A stretch of DNA of 63,744 nucleotides from assembly GCA_017513525.1 (NCBI GenBank), contig JAFXFC010000032.1, forward strand, positions 1 to 63,744. Reading direction: 5' to 3'. Positions 18,749 to 26,854 of this stretch are shown here, one piece after another. Numbering within the stretch: position 1 is the stretch's first letter; every line of letters starts with the position of its first letter. The DNA comes from Clostridia bacterium. Its GTDB lineage: Bacteria; Bacillota; Clostridia; Oscillospirales; Acutalibacteraceae. Below the pieces are notes generated by a model. That model saw nothing but the letters and a program-made list of their open reading frames with translations. It searched no databases and had not been told where the DNA came from. The position numbers and the translations under genes were made by a program.

Positions 18749-19561
18749 TTAAAAATACATTTGGGCATAATCATTAATAATATTTTTTGCCTGCAATGCG
18801 GTATCATGATCCTTGTCCAGTGCATGGTCGGAATTTTCATAGATCAATAAATTGTTTTTTATTCCTGCTTCATTCAGCTTTCTTACGAAATTATGTATAT
18901 GCTCCAATGGAACAAGCTCATCAAATTTTCCGTGGAAAACAGCGGTGGGAACTGAAATTTCCGAAACATATTCTTCGGGAGAAATCTTTTTGAGTGCAGT
19001 TTGCTGTTCTTTGTTAAAAAAATCAACTTTATTAATCTGAAAACCGCAACATTTTGAAAGTATTTCGTATTTCCAATCTTCAAATTCACCCTTGATACCC
19101 AACAGAAAATCAGGTGCATTGCAGTTAACCGGAGGACAGTAAACACAAGCCGCAACGGGAATTATCGGCGCTTCTTTTTTTCTTGTGTAAGCATAAAGAA
19201 GGGACAGATGTCCCCCGGCTGAGCCACCTGACAAAATTAATTTTTCTATATTGAATCCATATTGAGCACATTTATCCTTTATGATTTTCAGGGCGGATGT
19301 TATATCATCGAGTTCATCAAAAACATTTATATCGTCTGAAACAAAACGGTAGTTCATTGTAGCACAAATATAACCGAGATTGCAGAAGTGCTGAGCATCA
19401 CCGTGATGAACTGATTTATCACCGCTATGCCATCCGCCGCCGTGAATAAAAAGTATTATACCAAAATCGGATTTTACATTTTTCGGAATAAAAATATCGA
19501 CCTTCTGCCTTTCATGATTTCCGTATGATATATCATTGAGAAAAAAAGGTTTGTTACCCAT
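18749..19561 (-). CDS. Alpha/beta hydrolase, esterase/lipase type
   Basis: A 270-residue alpha/beta hydrolase of the hormone-sensitive lipase-like carbohydrate esterase group. The oxyanion motif HGGGWHSGD, the nucleophile elbow GGSAGGHLS, the acid in HGKFDELVP and the histidine in NSDHALD are all visible. The ATG at 19561 is preferred over a TTG six bases upstream because GGAG lies seven bases before it. It starts two bases after the stop of the WbsX-like gene, so the two form an operon. It may deacetylate a sugar released by its partner. Confidence 0.88.
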   Translation of the reverse strand: MGNKPFFLNDISYGNHERQKVDIFIPKNVKSDFGIILFIHGGGWHSGDKSVHHGDAQHFCNLGYICATMNYRFVSDDINVFDELDDITSALKIIKDKCAQYGFNIEKLILSGGSAGGHLSLLYAYTRKKEAPIIPVAACVYCPPVNCNAPDFLLGIKGEFEDWKYEILSKCCGFQINKVDFFNKEQQTALKKISPEEYVSEISVPTAVFHGKFDELVPLEHIHNFVRKLNEAGIKNNLLIYENSDHALDKDHDTALQAKNIINDYAQMYF

Positions 19562-19563
19562 AA

Positions 19564-20694
19564 TCAATCTCCGACAAAAACATCTTTAATTGCTTCAAGA
19601 TAGCCGTAACCGTAAAGGTCATCAGGCTGAAGATAGCTTGTTTCCGTCCATTCATTCCAACTGTTTACGGTTATAAAAGGCGCATTTATAACACCGTTTT
19701 CAATTGCAGAATCTGCTAATGCCTTAATTTTTTTACATGCGAGTTTAAAATTCTCAGGCGTATTATTTTCGACAACTCCGGGAACAAAATTGTTGAATCT
19801 TACATTATTATCCCAACCGACAGAAATATTCGGATAAAACGGAATGCTGAGCATTTTTGATTCTTTCTCAATTTCACTAATGTATCTGTCTGTAACCTCT
19901 GTGTAATCTCCGTCAAAATCGGTTGAACAACCCCAATTATAGCTTGTCACCGAGTCAGCACCTAAAAATGAGTACATTTCAGCAGAAGAGGCTCCTTTTT
20001 GAGAGTCGTCAATTTCAAGCCAATCAAATACACGGTTACGCCAATGAACAAATTGCAGATGAAGTCCTTTGAATCCTGCAGCAACAGTCTTTCTGCGGAA
20101 TTCTTCAATACCTTTTTTGCATTCATCACTTGTACCGAATGAACGTATAAAATTATCTATATCAAAAATCATATAAACGGGGCAACCGTCAATGCAGTAA
20201 TAGTTTTCTTTTTTGAAATACTTTTCGATTGTCCTGTCGCATATATCAGAGAAAATCTCAGGCGTGACAACACCCGACCATATAACGGTGGAGAGGTCTT
20301 TGTCCGAATTGCGTTTATCCCACAAATGTGTAGCATCGTGATTTGCCCACATAAGGCAAAATTTCATTTCTGTATTATTTCTTGCTTTAAGAAAACCGTC
20401 ATTCAGACAATTCTCGAGAAACGGTCTGTTGTCATACCAATACCAATCATAAATAAAAACGTTTACGCCATGAGAAACAGCACAATTTATCTGCATTTCC
20501 ATAATTCTGCTGTCAGCCTCATTTACATATCCCCATATAGGTTTACGAGGCCAACGGCAACCTTTATATCCCTTATCGGTCATTGCTTTGACACTCTGCC
20601 ATTCGCCGTAACCCTCGGGCCAGAAAATACGTGTACGAGGCTCATCACCTGTGTATGACGGCCATATAAAAGCGGCAATATCATAATTATTCAT
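19564..20694 (-). CDS. GH99/WbsX-like glycoside hydrolase
   Basis: A 376-residue cytoplasmic TIM-barrel protein of the WbsX/GH99-like group. Characteristic blocks are AAFIWPSY, FIYDWYWYDNRPFLENCL, FCLMWANHD, HLQFVHWRNR and FITVNSWNEWTETSYLQPDD. GH99 enzymes cleave alpha-mannosidic bonds, and WbsX-like proteins are linked to polysaccharide processing. Together with the esterase downstream it probably trims an imported or cell-surface glycan. GGAGG precedes the ATG. Confidence 0.85.
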   Translation of the reverse strand: MNNYDIAAFIWPSYTGDEPRTRIFWPEGYGEWQSVKAMTDKGYKGCRWPRKPIWGYVNEADSRIMEMQINCAVSHGVNVFIYDWYWYDNRPFLENCLNDGFLKARNNTEMKFCLMWANHDATHLWDKRNSDKDLSTVIWSGVVTPEIFSDICDRTIEKYFKKENYYCIDGCPVYMIFDIDNFIRSFGTSDECKKGIEEFRRKTVAAGFKGLHLQFVHWRNRVFDWLEIDDSQKGASSAEMYSFLGADSVTSYNWGCSTDFDGDYTEVTDRYISEIEKESKMLSIPFYPNISVGWDNNVRFNNFVPGVVENNTPENFKLACKKIKALADSAIENGVINAPFITVNSWNEWTETSYLQPDDLYGYGYLEAIKDVFVGD

Positions 20695-20814
20695 AATACA
20701 TCCTCCCTATAAGTCAGACAAGCATCACTGATAAATACATATTCTATAATAGAAGTATTTTTTAAATTGTACCATAAACATATTAACATTTCAACAAACC
20801 GAAAGTAAAAGCGA

Positions 20815-20871
20815 TTATAATTTTGCTTTCAACAGCTTATGGCGGAGTTGAATAAGGCAGCGAGATAAATA
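20815..20871 (+). pseudogene. Recombinase 3'-end scar A
   Basis: A short stretch aligns with the tail of scar D (25762-25851). The 26 bases at 20831-20856 match 20 of 26, and a one-base length difference lies upstream. In one frame it reads FQQLMAELNKAAR then stop, comparable to FEQFMVELDKMG. It lies just before the LytTR gene. It is the most degenerate of the four scars. Confidence 0.4.
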
Positions 20872-20882
20872 AGTTGTGACTA

Positions 20883-21389
20883 ATGAACAAGCGATGCAGC
20901 CATTTAATTATGAAAGTAAAAGAATTAGGACAAATAAAAACCAAAGAAGAAGTAATTGAATTATTGAATAAAAACGGTATATCATATAATGAAACAAAGT
21001 GCTACGGATGTGAGAAAATTTGCATCTCTTTTTGCGATGACAAAAATTACTGTTACAATTCTGCAATAACAGTACAAACATGCAACAAAGATATTTGCAA
21101 AGTGTCTCCACACGAAATTCTTTATATTGCAATCGAAAACAGAAAATCCGTCTTATATATGTCCGACGGAAAAATAGAAACAAATTATTCGATAGATTAT
21201 TGGAAGAATGTTCTTGATGAAAAAGTTTTTGCACAGCCACATTATAGTTATATTGTTAATCTTAATTATGTTGATGAAGTGACAAAAGAATTCGTTAAGA
21301 TAAAATTTGCCGATAAAGAATATTCGGTTTATACTTCGTCAAGAAAAATTGGACTTTTCAAAAAAGCTCTTTTGAAGTTAAAAAAATAA
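20883..21389 (+). CDS. LytTR-domain regulator with Cys-rich N-terminus
   Basis: A 168-residue protein. Residues about 72-166 match the LytTR DNA-binding fold (EILYIAIENRKSVLYMSDG, VLDEKVFAQPHYSYIVNLNYV, SSRKIGLFKKALL). The first 65 residues carry six cysteines (CYGCEKIC, SFCDD, NYCYN, QTC), which could bind metal or sense redox state. There is no receiver domain. The start is uncertain (20883 or 20910), as neither has a good ribosome site. It lies alone between two recombinase scars. Confidence 0.8.
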   Translation: MNKRCSHLIMKVKELGQIKTKEEVIELLNKNGISYNETKCYGCEKICISFCDDKNYCYNSAITVQTCNKDICKVSPHEILYIAIENRKSVLYMSDGKIETNYSIDYWKNVLDEKVFAQPHYSYIVNLNYVDEVTKEFVKIKFADKEYSVYTSSRKIGLFKKALLKLKK

Positions 21390-21401
21390 CAAAGCTATTG
21401 C

Positions 21402-21452
21402 ATTAACTTTGATTTCGAGCAGTTTATTGTGAGAATTGATAAAGTAGCATAA
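21402..21452 (+). pseudogene. Recombinase 3'-end scar B
   Basis: This stretch reads INFDFEQFIVRIDKVA then stop, nearly the same as the end of scar C (FNIDFEQFMLGIDKVA). No other part of a recombinase gene is attached. It marks the boundary between the LytTR gene and the attenuator-controlled methyltransferase operon. Confidence 0.65.
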
Positions 21453-21464
21453 TCAAAAAAGTTC

Positions 21465-21493
21465 TTGACAAACTAAATTCAATGTGTTATTCT
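21465..21493 (+). promoter_or_regulatory. Promoter of methyltransferase operon leader
   Basis: TTGACA (21465-21470), 17-base spacer, TATTCT (21488-21493). It points into the 37-codon leader ORF, the terminator and the three-gene operon. Confidence 0.7.
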
Positions 21494-21520
21494 TGTCAAA
21501 ATTCAAATTGAGGTATTATT

Positions 21521-21634
21521 ATGAACTCATATCTTTTCAAAAAATCTGATATGGATATGAATTGGCTTGCACAGTATGATTATCATTCATCACTGGGCAG
21601 GCTTATACCTCTATATTCATTTTGGGATAGATAA
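21521..21634 (+). CDS. Putative 37-residue leader peptide
   Basis: An ORF beginning MNSYLFKKSDMDMNWLAQY and ending SLGRLIPLYSFWDR. GAGGT precedes the ATG with good spacing. It sits between a strong promoter and an intrinsic terminator, with the operon's own ribosome site after that. Bases 21600-21609 inside its 3' end can pair with 21660-21669, the 5' arm of the terminator. A regulatory leader is therefore more likely than a functional small protein. Confidence 0.55.
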   Translation: MNSYLFKKSDMDMNWLAQYDYHSSLGRLIPLYSFWDR

Positions 21635-21656
21635 AACTATATTTCCATATGTTTAT

Positions 21657-21698
21657 AACGGTGTAAGTTGCTGCAGAAACTTACACCGTTAATTTTTT
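21657..21698 (+). terminator. Leader terminator (attenuator) of methyltransferase operon
   Basis: A perfect 13-bp stem (21657-21669 with 21678-21690), an eight-base loop and a run of seven T. It lies between the leader ORF and the methyltransferase ribosome site, so it must be bypassed for expression. Confidence 0.85.
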
Positions 21699-21725
21699 TA
21701 TATTCTATACAAAGGAGAATTTTTT

Positions 21726-22568
21726 ATGAGATTATTTGATTTAATCAAAAAGAAACTTTTCAAAAAGCAACCTATAAAAACAGGTGATCATCTTGTAGAT
21801 TTCTATAACCGTATTGATGAGGATTCACGTCTTTTATCGAAGCACGGAAGAATTGAGTTTCTTACAACTATAAAATATGTTGAGAAATATCTGAAAGACG
21901 GTATGAAAATCATAGAAATCGGTGCGGCTACGGGCAGATATTCGCATTATTTTGCTCAAAAAGGTTTCGAGGTTGATGCAGTTGAACTCATTGAGCATAA
22001 TATCGAAATTTTCAAAGCAAAAACTCTGCCCGATGAAAAAGTCAGCATCAGACAGGGAAATGCAATCAATCTTGCAGAATATCCCGATGAAAGTTATGAT
22101 GTAACACTTTTGTTGGGACCAATGTATCACCTTTATACTGTTGAAGAACAGAAAAAAGCACTTAAAGAAGCAATTAGAATTACCAAACCCGACGGCTATA
22201 TATTTGTTGCTTACTGTATGCTTGACCCTTCAATGTTCGGTTGTTTCAAGAATAACAGAATAGACAAACTGATTGAAGACGACGAATTTGACCCCGTTAC
22301 TCTTGAAGCACATTTCCCTCCACACGGAATTTTTAAGGTGTACTTAAAAGATGAAATATTCGGTTTAACAAATAGCTTTGATGTCAAAAGACTGCATTTT
22401 CTTGCAACCGACGGTTATACCTGTCATATGAAAGAAGCTGTTGACCAAATGGATGATAAAACTTATGAATTATATCTGAGATATCATTTCAAAACCTGTG
22501 AAAGACAGGATTTGATCGGCATGTCACACCACACTCTTGATGTTTTGAGAAAGGAGATAAAACAATGA
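21726..22568 (+). CDS. Class I SAM-dependent methyltransferase
   Basis: A 280-residue methyltransferase. Motif I is IIEIGAATGRYSHYFAQKG near residues 62-80. An acidic residue follows in VDAVELIEHN, then YDVTLLLGPMYHLY and RITKPDGYIFVAYC. It resembles small-molecule or tRNA-modifying methyltransferases of Clostridia; the substrate is unknown. AAGGAG precedes the ATG. The four-base overlap with the phosphorylase gene shows coupled translation. It is controlled by the leader and terminator upstream, a pattern typical of inducible resistance genes. Confidence 0.88.
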   Translation: MRLFDLIKKKLFKKQPIKTGDHLVDFYNRIDEDSRLLSKHGRIEFLTTIKYVEKYLKDGMKIIEIGAATGRYSHYFAQKGFEVDAVELIEHNIEIFKAKTLPDEKVSIRQGNAINLAEYPDESYDVTLLLGPMYHLYTVEEQKKALKEAIRITKPDGYIFVAYCMLDPSMFGCFKNNRIDKLIEDDEFDPVTLEAHFPPHGIFKVYLKDEIFGLTNSFDVKRLHFLATDGYTCHMKEAVDQMDDKTYELYLRYHFKTCERQDLIGMSHHTLDVLRKEIKQ

Positions 22569-23353
22569 TACTAAAAAACGAAATTCCTATTCTTGAATTT
22601 GACACAGACGAAACAGCAGTTATTATGCCAACACATGAAAAACTAAATTTGAATCTGCCAAAGAAAGCCGTATTTGCTTTTTTAGATAAGCATATTGATG
22701 AATATGCAAAGGCGCACAGTGGAGTTCGTATAGGTGAATTCACATCAGAAACAAAAGACTATCCTGTATATATTATCAATCACAAAGGAGAAGATGTATG
22801 CCTTTGTCAGGCACCTGTCGGAGCCGCACCCGCCGTTCAGATATTGGAATGGTTAATCGGTTACGGTGTACGGGAAATTATTACAGGCGGATGTTGCGGT
22901 GCTCTCACGGATTTTGAAGAAAATGTATTTATTGTTCCGTATAAAGCATTGCGAGATGAAGGAACATCATATCACTATATGAAGCCGTCACGATTTGTGG
23001 AGATTAACGAGATTGCTTTAAAAGCGATTGAAGAGACCGTTGCGGAACACGGACTCCCATACCGAGAAGTAATAACATGGACAACAGACGGCTTTTACCG
23101 TGAAACTAAAGATAAGGTAATATACAGAAAGCAGGAAGGCTGTGAAGTTGTGGAAATGGAGTGCTCTGCACTTGCGGCGTGTGCTTCTTTTCGTAATGCA
23201 ACATGGGGGTGCATTTTATTCACTGCCGATACTCTTGCAGATGTTGAGAACTATGATGAACGGAATTGGGGCGGTGATTCCTTTGCATATGCACTTGAAT
23301 TATGCTTGGATGCAGTTATAAAAATTTTAACAGAAAGAAGTAATCTGAAATGA
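22565..23353 (+). CDS. Nucleoside phosphorylase (PNP/UDP family)
   Basis: A 262-residue member of the purine/uridine phosphorylase family. Visible family blocks are APVGAAPAVQILEWL, EIITGGCCGAL, DEGTSYHY and VVEMECSALAACA, where the Glu-Met-Glu binds ribose. A TADTLAD-like acid site follows near the end. It would split a nucleoside or nucleoside drug with phosphate. It overlaps its neighbours by four bases on both sides, so the three enzymes are made together. Confidence 0.9.
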   Translation: MILKNEIPILEFDTDETAVIMPTHEKLNLNLPKKAVFAFLDKHIDEYAKAHSGVRIGEFTSETKDYPVYIINHKGEDVCLCQAPVGAAPAVQILEWLIGYGVREIITGGCCGALTDFEENVFIVPYKALRDEGTSYHYMKPSRFVEINEIALKAIEETVAEHGLPYREVITWTTDGFYRETKDKVIYRKQEGCEVVEMECSALAACASFRNATWGCILFTADTLADVENYDERNWGGDSFAYALELCLDAVIKILTERSNLK

Positions 23354-23898
23354 ACAAAAAACAAACAGAATACATAAAAAATACTCCTGTTCTTGAAACA
23401 GAGAGATTAATTCTTCGCCCTATTACACCGGATGATGCAGATGCGGCTTTCAAGTGGTTGAGCGATGAAAAGGTTAATAAATTTATGCCGTATAACCTTT
23501 ATAAAAACACAGATGAGGTTTTACATTGGATAAATGAAATTCTCCCTGATGACAATAATTTTCATTGGGGATTCGTGCTGAAAGCTGGCAATCTGTTAAT
23601 AGGTAGCGGTAGCATAGGACCTCATAAAGGAAATCCTGACGAGTGGGGTTTCGGTTATAATATCCGTTCTGACTATTGGAACAAAGGATTAACCACTGAG
23701 GCTACAAAAAGAATGATCGAATTCGCAAATAAAGAACACGGCATAAAAGATTTTGTGTCAGACCACGCTGTTGACAATCCGGCTTCGGGCAGAGTTATGG
23801 AAAAATGCGGTTTGGTATTCGACCATTATGGGGAATACAGCACATTTGACGGCACGCAAACTTTTAAGGCGAAATTCTATAAATTGCATTTAGATTAA
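23350..23898 (+). CDS. RimJ/RimL-like GNAT acetyltransferase
   Basis: A 182-residue GNAT of the RimJ/RimL type. Visible motifs are ETERLILRPITPDDADAAF at the N-terminus, GFGYNIRSDYWNKGLTTEA as the acetyl-CoA site, and NPASGRVMEKCGLVF near the C-terminus. It overlaps the nucleoside phosphorylase gene by four bases and ends the operon. Members act on ribosomal protein N-termini or on small molecules. Confidence 0.88.
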   Translation: MNKKQTEYIKNTPVLETERLILRPITPDDADAAFKWLSDEKVNKFMPYNLYKNTDEVLHWINEILPDDNNFHWGFVLKAGNLLIGSGSIGPHKGNPDEWGFGYNIRSDYWNKGLTTEATKRMIEFANKEHGIKDFVSDHAVDNPASGRVMEKCGLVFDHYGEYSTFDGTQTFKAKFYKLHLD

Positions 23899-23908
23899 GG
23901 GAAAAAAT

Positions 23909-24216
23909 TTTTTGCGGCTGATACACTTTCGGAGCTTGTTGCAGAATCAGAGAAAGAGTGCAGCAGGCTTTTGGATTTATGCACTGATACTGAAAAGGTT
24001 GTTGCTGATTGTGAAAGCGTACTCAAAAACTTATCTGACAGCTTTGATAAACTGATTTCATGAACAGAGCTTTATTACGAAGAGAGCTTCCCAAAGAAAA
24101 AAATGATTGTGAATTGTCTAATAAAACGGGTTGAGGTCAGCAGAGGATACAAGCTGAAAGTTGAGTTTAATATCGACTTTGAGCAGTTTATGCTAGGTAT
24201 TGATAAGGTGGCATAA
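23909..24216 (+). pseudogene. Recombinase 3'-end scar C
   Basis: About 100 codons of the C-terminus of a large serine recombinase, with no N-terminal or catalytic part. The frame contains the coiled-coil region (TLSELVAESEKECSRLLDL) and the typical ending KKMIVNCLIKRVEVSRGYK then VEFNIDFEQFMLGIDKVA. A TGA at 24061-24063 stands where relatives usually have tryptophan, so it is not functional. A strong terminator follows at once. Confidence 0.8.
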
Positions 24217-24220
24217 GAGG

Positions 24221-24260
24221 AACCCGAGCAGAGTTTTTTAGGCTCTGCTCGGGTTATCTT
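24221..24260. terminator. Strong terminator after scar C
   Basis: A perfect 13-bp stem (24221-24233 with 24243-24255) flanked by T-rich sequence. It also lies at the 3' end of the convergent minus-strand XRE gene, so it may serve both directions. Confidence 0.8.
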
Positions 24261-25538
24261 TTAAGGATTTTCACAAACATATACATAATGCTCGTCAAAA
24301 TCTTCATATTCTTTATCTTCACCATTGTCATTTGCACCAAGAATGTTATCTGCATAATCTTCAACCAACCATAGATATTCTCTGCCTTCATCATCCTCAA
24401 ATAGCTGAACTTTATCCCCTTGCATAGATTGATCCCATTTGGAAAGCCCGTCTGTTCTTGTATCCTCCCAAATTGAAGCACCGAGCATTGTTGTCGGATA
24501 GGCATATTCCGGTAATTCGTCTATTCTTACATAAACATTGTCTTTGTAGGTTATCGACGAATAATCCGAAGCAACTAGATATGGCTTTTCAGATGCTACA
24601 AAAAGCACAGAAAAAACAAATATATCTAATACAAACCATACTAACAAAAGCGCAATTATAGAAAAGCATCCGCCTAAACACCCAATTTTTTTACCACTGT
24701 TTCGTTTCTCAGTGTTTTCCTTATGAACTTCAGCTTTTAAAATATTTTTCTTTAAAATAGCAGGTTTACATAAATGTTTGAAATACATTCCCCTCAACGG
24801 ATAAGCAAGAATCATATCAATAAAATCCATTCCCATATCCGAAGCAAGGCCTAATTTTTTATATTTTTTTATTATTTCTTTGCTGTTTTTTCCTTTAGCC
24901 TTAAGCAATTCAACTAATGTTCCACTACCGCAAACGATTTTTGGATACATAATCTGAAAATCCTGAAACATAAGAGTTTTATCACCCAAGTCAAATCCGT
25001 CATGTTCAACAGTAATCAATGAATCAGGCTGTATATTAGAAATCTTATATGTACAATCTACCTGCAAAATCAAACTCATCAATTCGGTTGTTGCTTTTTT
25101 CATTACTTTAAACATTATTTTGTCTTTGAGCTTTGCGGCGCTGTTATCCAATTCTCCAAATGATTCATCCGTTAAAAATTCGCCTGTAATTTTAATTACC
25201 ATTGAATCTTTATTATCGTTTATTTCAACCCATTTGCTTTCATCAGCTCTTATTGTATATAGCTGTCCGTCAACATCAATCTGCATTACATAATAAAAAT
25301 TGTTAGCAATGCAAATCCTTTTAATTCCGTCTTTGCTCGCTGAAAAAATATCCTCGACAGTTGTATCTAATGCAACCGCAAGCTTTTCAAAGGTTTCAAT
25401 TCTTGGAAATGCCTGTCCGTTTTCCCATTTGGATATTGATTTATCTGAAACATCCAATTGATTAGCAAGCTCAGCTTGAGTAAGATTTTTTTCTTCACGA
25501 AGCTTGCAGATATAGTTTCCAAATTTGTACATATTCAT
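24261..25538 (-). CDS. XRE-type regulator with transmembrane segment
   Basis: 425 residues from the ATG at 25538, where AGAGGTGAT gives a good ribosome site; upstream in-frame starts lack one. Residues 1-65 form a Cro/CI helix-turn-helix (LTQAELANQLDVSDKSISKWENG). A middle domain of about 180 residues contains LURP/tubby-like beta strands (FKVMKKATTELMSLILQVDCTYKI). One strong membrane helix (SIIALLLVWFVLDIFVFSVLFVA) and an acidic outer tail follow. It could pass an envelope signal directly to DNA. The domain names beyond the HTH are tentative. Confidence 0.78.
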   Translation of the reverse strand: MNMYKFGNYICKLREEKNLTQAELANQLDVSDKSISKWENGQAFPRIETFEKLAVALDTTVEDIFSASKDGIKRICIANNFYYVMQIDVDGQLYTIRADESKWVEINDNKDSMVIKITGEFLTDESFGELDNSAAKLKDKIMFKVMKKATTELMSLILQVDCTYKISNIQPDSLITVEHDGFDLGDKTLMFQDFQIMYPKIVCGSGTLVELLKAKGKNSKEIIKKYKKLGLASDMGMDFIDMILAYPLRGMYFKHLCKPAILKKNILKAEVHKENTEKRNSGKKIGCLGGCFSIIALLLVWFVLDIFVFSVLFVASEKPYLVASDYSSITYKDNVYVRIDELPEYAYPTTMLGASIWEDTRTDGLSKWDQSMQGDKVQLFEDDEGREYLWLVEDYADNILGANDNGEDKEYEDFDEHYVYVCENP

Positions 25539-25557
25539 ATGTATCACCTCTGCACTC

Positions 25558-25586
25558 ATTGTACTTGTTTTATAGTTTTTTTGCAA
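25558..25586 (-). promoter_or_regulatory. Promoter for XRE membrane regulator
   Basis: Minus-strand TTGCAA (25581-25586) and TACAAT (25558-25563) with a 17-base spacer, about 20 bases upstream of the start codon. Confidence 0.55.
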
Positions 25587-25646
25587 CAAAATGGATGTAG
25601 AATTATATTAGAAATATAAAAACTACATATTTTGAGGTTTAATATT

Positions 25647-25678
25647 AAAAATCCGAGGTCAAAACCCTCGGATTTTTT
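25647..25678. terminator. Hairpin with flanking A and T runs
   Basis: An 8-bp perfect stem (25651-25658 with 25666-25673) with AAAA before and TTTTTT after. It adjoins the tRNA-Ala-derived repeat. Confidence 0.65.
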
Positions 25679-25759
25679 GGTGGAAACTGAGAGGAGCGAA
25701 CTCTTGACCTCCCCAATGCCATTCAAGCGCTCTCCTTATACAACTCAAAACACACCCTG
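25678..25759 (-). repeat. Direct repeat copy 1, tRNA-Ala(GGC) 3' half
   Basis: The first 58 bases on the minus strand correspond to a tRNA-Ala from the D-stem to the terminal CCA, including the GGC anticodon loop. The 5' part of a tRNA is missing. With about 24 further bases it matches 29440-29521 at roughly 70 of 82 positions. It adjoins recombinase scar D, which suggests an old attachment site. Confidence 0.65.
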
Positions 25760-25761
25760 AA

Positions 25762-25851
25762 AGAGTTGAAATTTGCCGAGAGTACAAGCTTAAAGTTGAG
25801 TTTAACATTGACTTTGAGCAGTTTATGGTTGAATTGGATAAGATGGGGTGA
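25762..25851 (+). pseudogene. Recombinase 3'-end scar D
   Basis: Thirty codons reading RVEICREYKLKVEF then NIDFEQFMVELDKMG and stop, clearly the C-terminal tail of a serine recombinase like scar C. It starts right at the end of the tRNA-derived repeat and is followed by a hairpin similar in form to the one after scar C. Confidence 0.75.
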
Positions 25852-25858
25852 AAGAAAA

Positions 25859-25893
25859 ACGGGTAGAGTTTTGTGCTCTACTCGGTGCTTTTT
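25859..25893 (+). terminator. Hairpin after scar D
   Basis: Arms ACGGGTAGAG and CTCTACTCGGT pair with one irregularity, followed by a T-rich stretch. The layout copies the terminator after scar C, suggesting both came from related elements. It also ends the minus-strand Nudix pair. Confidence 0.6.
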
Positions 25894-26351
25894 TATTTAA
25901 TTTCGTATTTCCATTCGCCGTCTATTTTGTTGTGATAATAATAAAACTCGCTTTTATCGTCTTGGAGAAAAACATCAAGCATACCTAACATATCACGGGC
26001 AAGTTCAGCTTTTTTGAAATCTTCTAAATTCATCCAAAAAACTTCACCCTCGGAAGATGATTTTAATTCTCCCTCAAACTTATCGGTTTTGTAAAACAAA
26101 ACTATGTATCGCACCGATTTAGAATCTGGCCATTGCTTGACACCGCAAAGTTGAGGTGAAGAAATTGTAAGCCCTGTTTCTTCTTTTACCTCTCTGATAA
26201 CGGCATCGGTAAATGATTCGTGCTTTTCAATGTGACCACCGGGAAATGTAAGCCCTTTCCAATTTTTATTTAATCTATCTTGAACAAGAACTTTATTGCC
26301 GTCATATACCATACACATATTCGTTAATATTACCTTTTCTGCTTCCCTCAT
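25893..26351 (-). CDS. Nudix hydrolase, MutT-like
   Basis: A 152-residue Nudix protein. The Nudix box GGHIEKHESFTDAVIREVKEE then TGL is complete, with the metal-binding Glu pair. The length and simple architecture fit a MutT/8-oxo-dGTP diphosphatase-like enzyme, but other nucleotide substrates are possible. The ATG at 26351 is preferred. It follows a second Nudix gene by 40 bases in the same direction. Confidence 0.85.
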   Translation of the reverse strand: MREAEKVILTNMCMVYDGNKVLVQDRLNKNWKGLTFPGGHIEKHESFTDAVIREVKEETGLTISSPQLCGVKQWPDSKSVRYIVLFYKTDKFEGELKSSSEGEVFWMNLEDFKKAELARDMLGMLDVFLQDDKSEFYYYHNKIDGEWKYEIK

Positions 26352-26391
26352 AAACAAAACCCCAATAAGTTAATTTAATGATATTTGAAAA

Positions 26392-26823
26392 TTATATAAA
26401 ACCTCTTCTTTTGACTTCCTCAATCAATTTTGGCTGTATTAAAGGATAAGTCCAATTATCAACTAATTTATCTGTAATTAAAACTTTTTCCATTTCGCTA
26501 TATAATTCATTCTTAAATGTTTTAATATCCGCAAAGAATAACATACCATAGGTTTCTTCGCCTGTTTCGTTTACGTTGTTTTTGCCTGTTACTGAGTAAA
26601 CACAAACGGGCAAGATACTAAAATCCAATGCACCTGTTTCTTCATTTAGTTCTCTTTTTGCAGTTTCTAAAATGGCTTCGTTTTCTTCTCTGTGACCGCC
26701 GGGCACTTCATAAGTATTTCTTTCTTTATGCTTACAAAACACCCATTTACCATTATGCTTTGAAATGATAACAGCAAATTTTAACAACATATCATCTATA
26801 TTATCATAAAATTTAACTTTCAA
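26392..26823 (-). CDS. Nudix hydrolase
   Basis: About 144 residues with a complete Nudix box, PGGHREENEAILETAKRELNE then ETGAL. A TTG start at 26823 fits the GGAG site best; a GTG at 26832 overlaps that site. It is paired with a second Nudix gene, and both may clean up modified nucleotides. The promoter is at 26855-26883. Confidence 0.83.
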   Translation of the reverse strand: MKVKFYDNIDDMLLKFAVIISKHNGKWVFCKHKERNTYEVPGGHREENEAILETAKRELNEETGALDFSILPVCVYSVTGKNNVNETGEETYGMLFFADIKTFKNELYSEMEKVLITDKLVDNWTYPLIQPKLIEEVKRRGFI

Positions 26824-26854
26824 ATCAAACACTCCACAAATTTAAACTATTCAT

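Noticed and set aside
23909..24216. A small functional protein
   Set aside because: It has an internal stop at 24061 and matches only the C-terminal tail of serine recombinases.
25678..25759. A working tRNA-Ala gene
   Set aside because: The D-arm 5' side and the acceptor 5' strand are missing or do not pair; only the 3' half fits. The same holds for 29440-29521.
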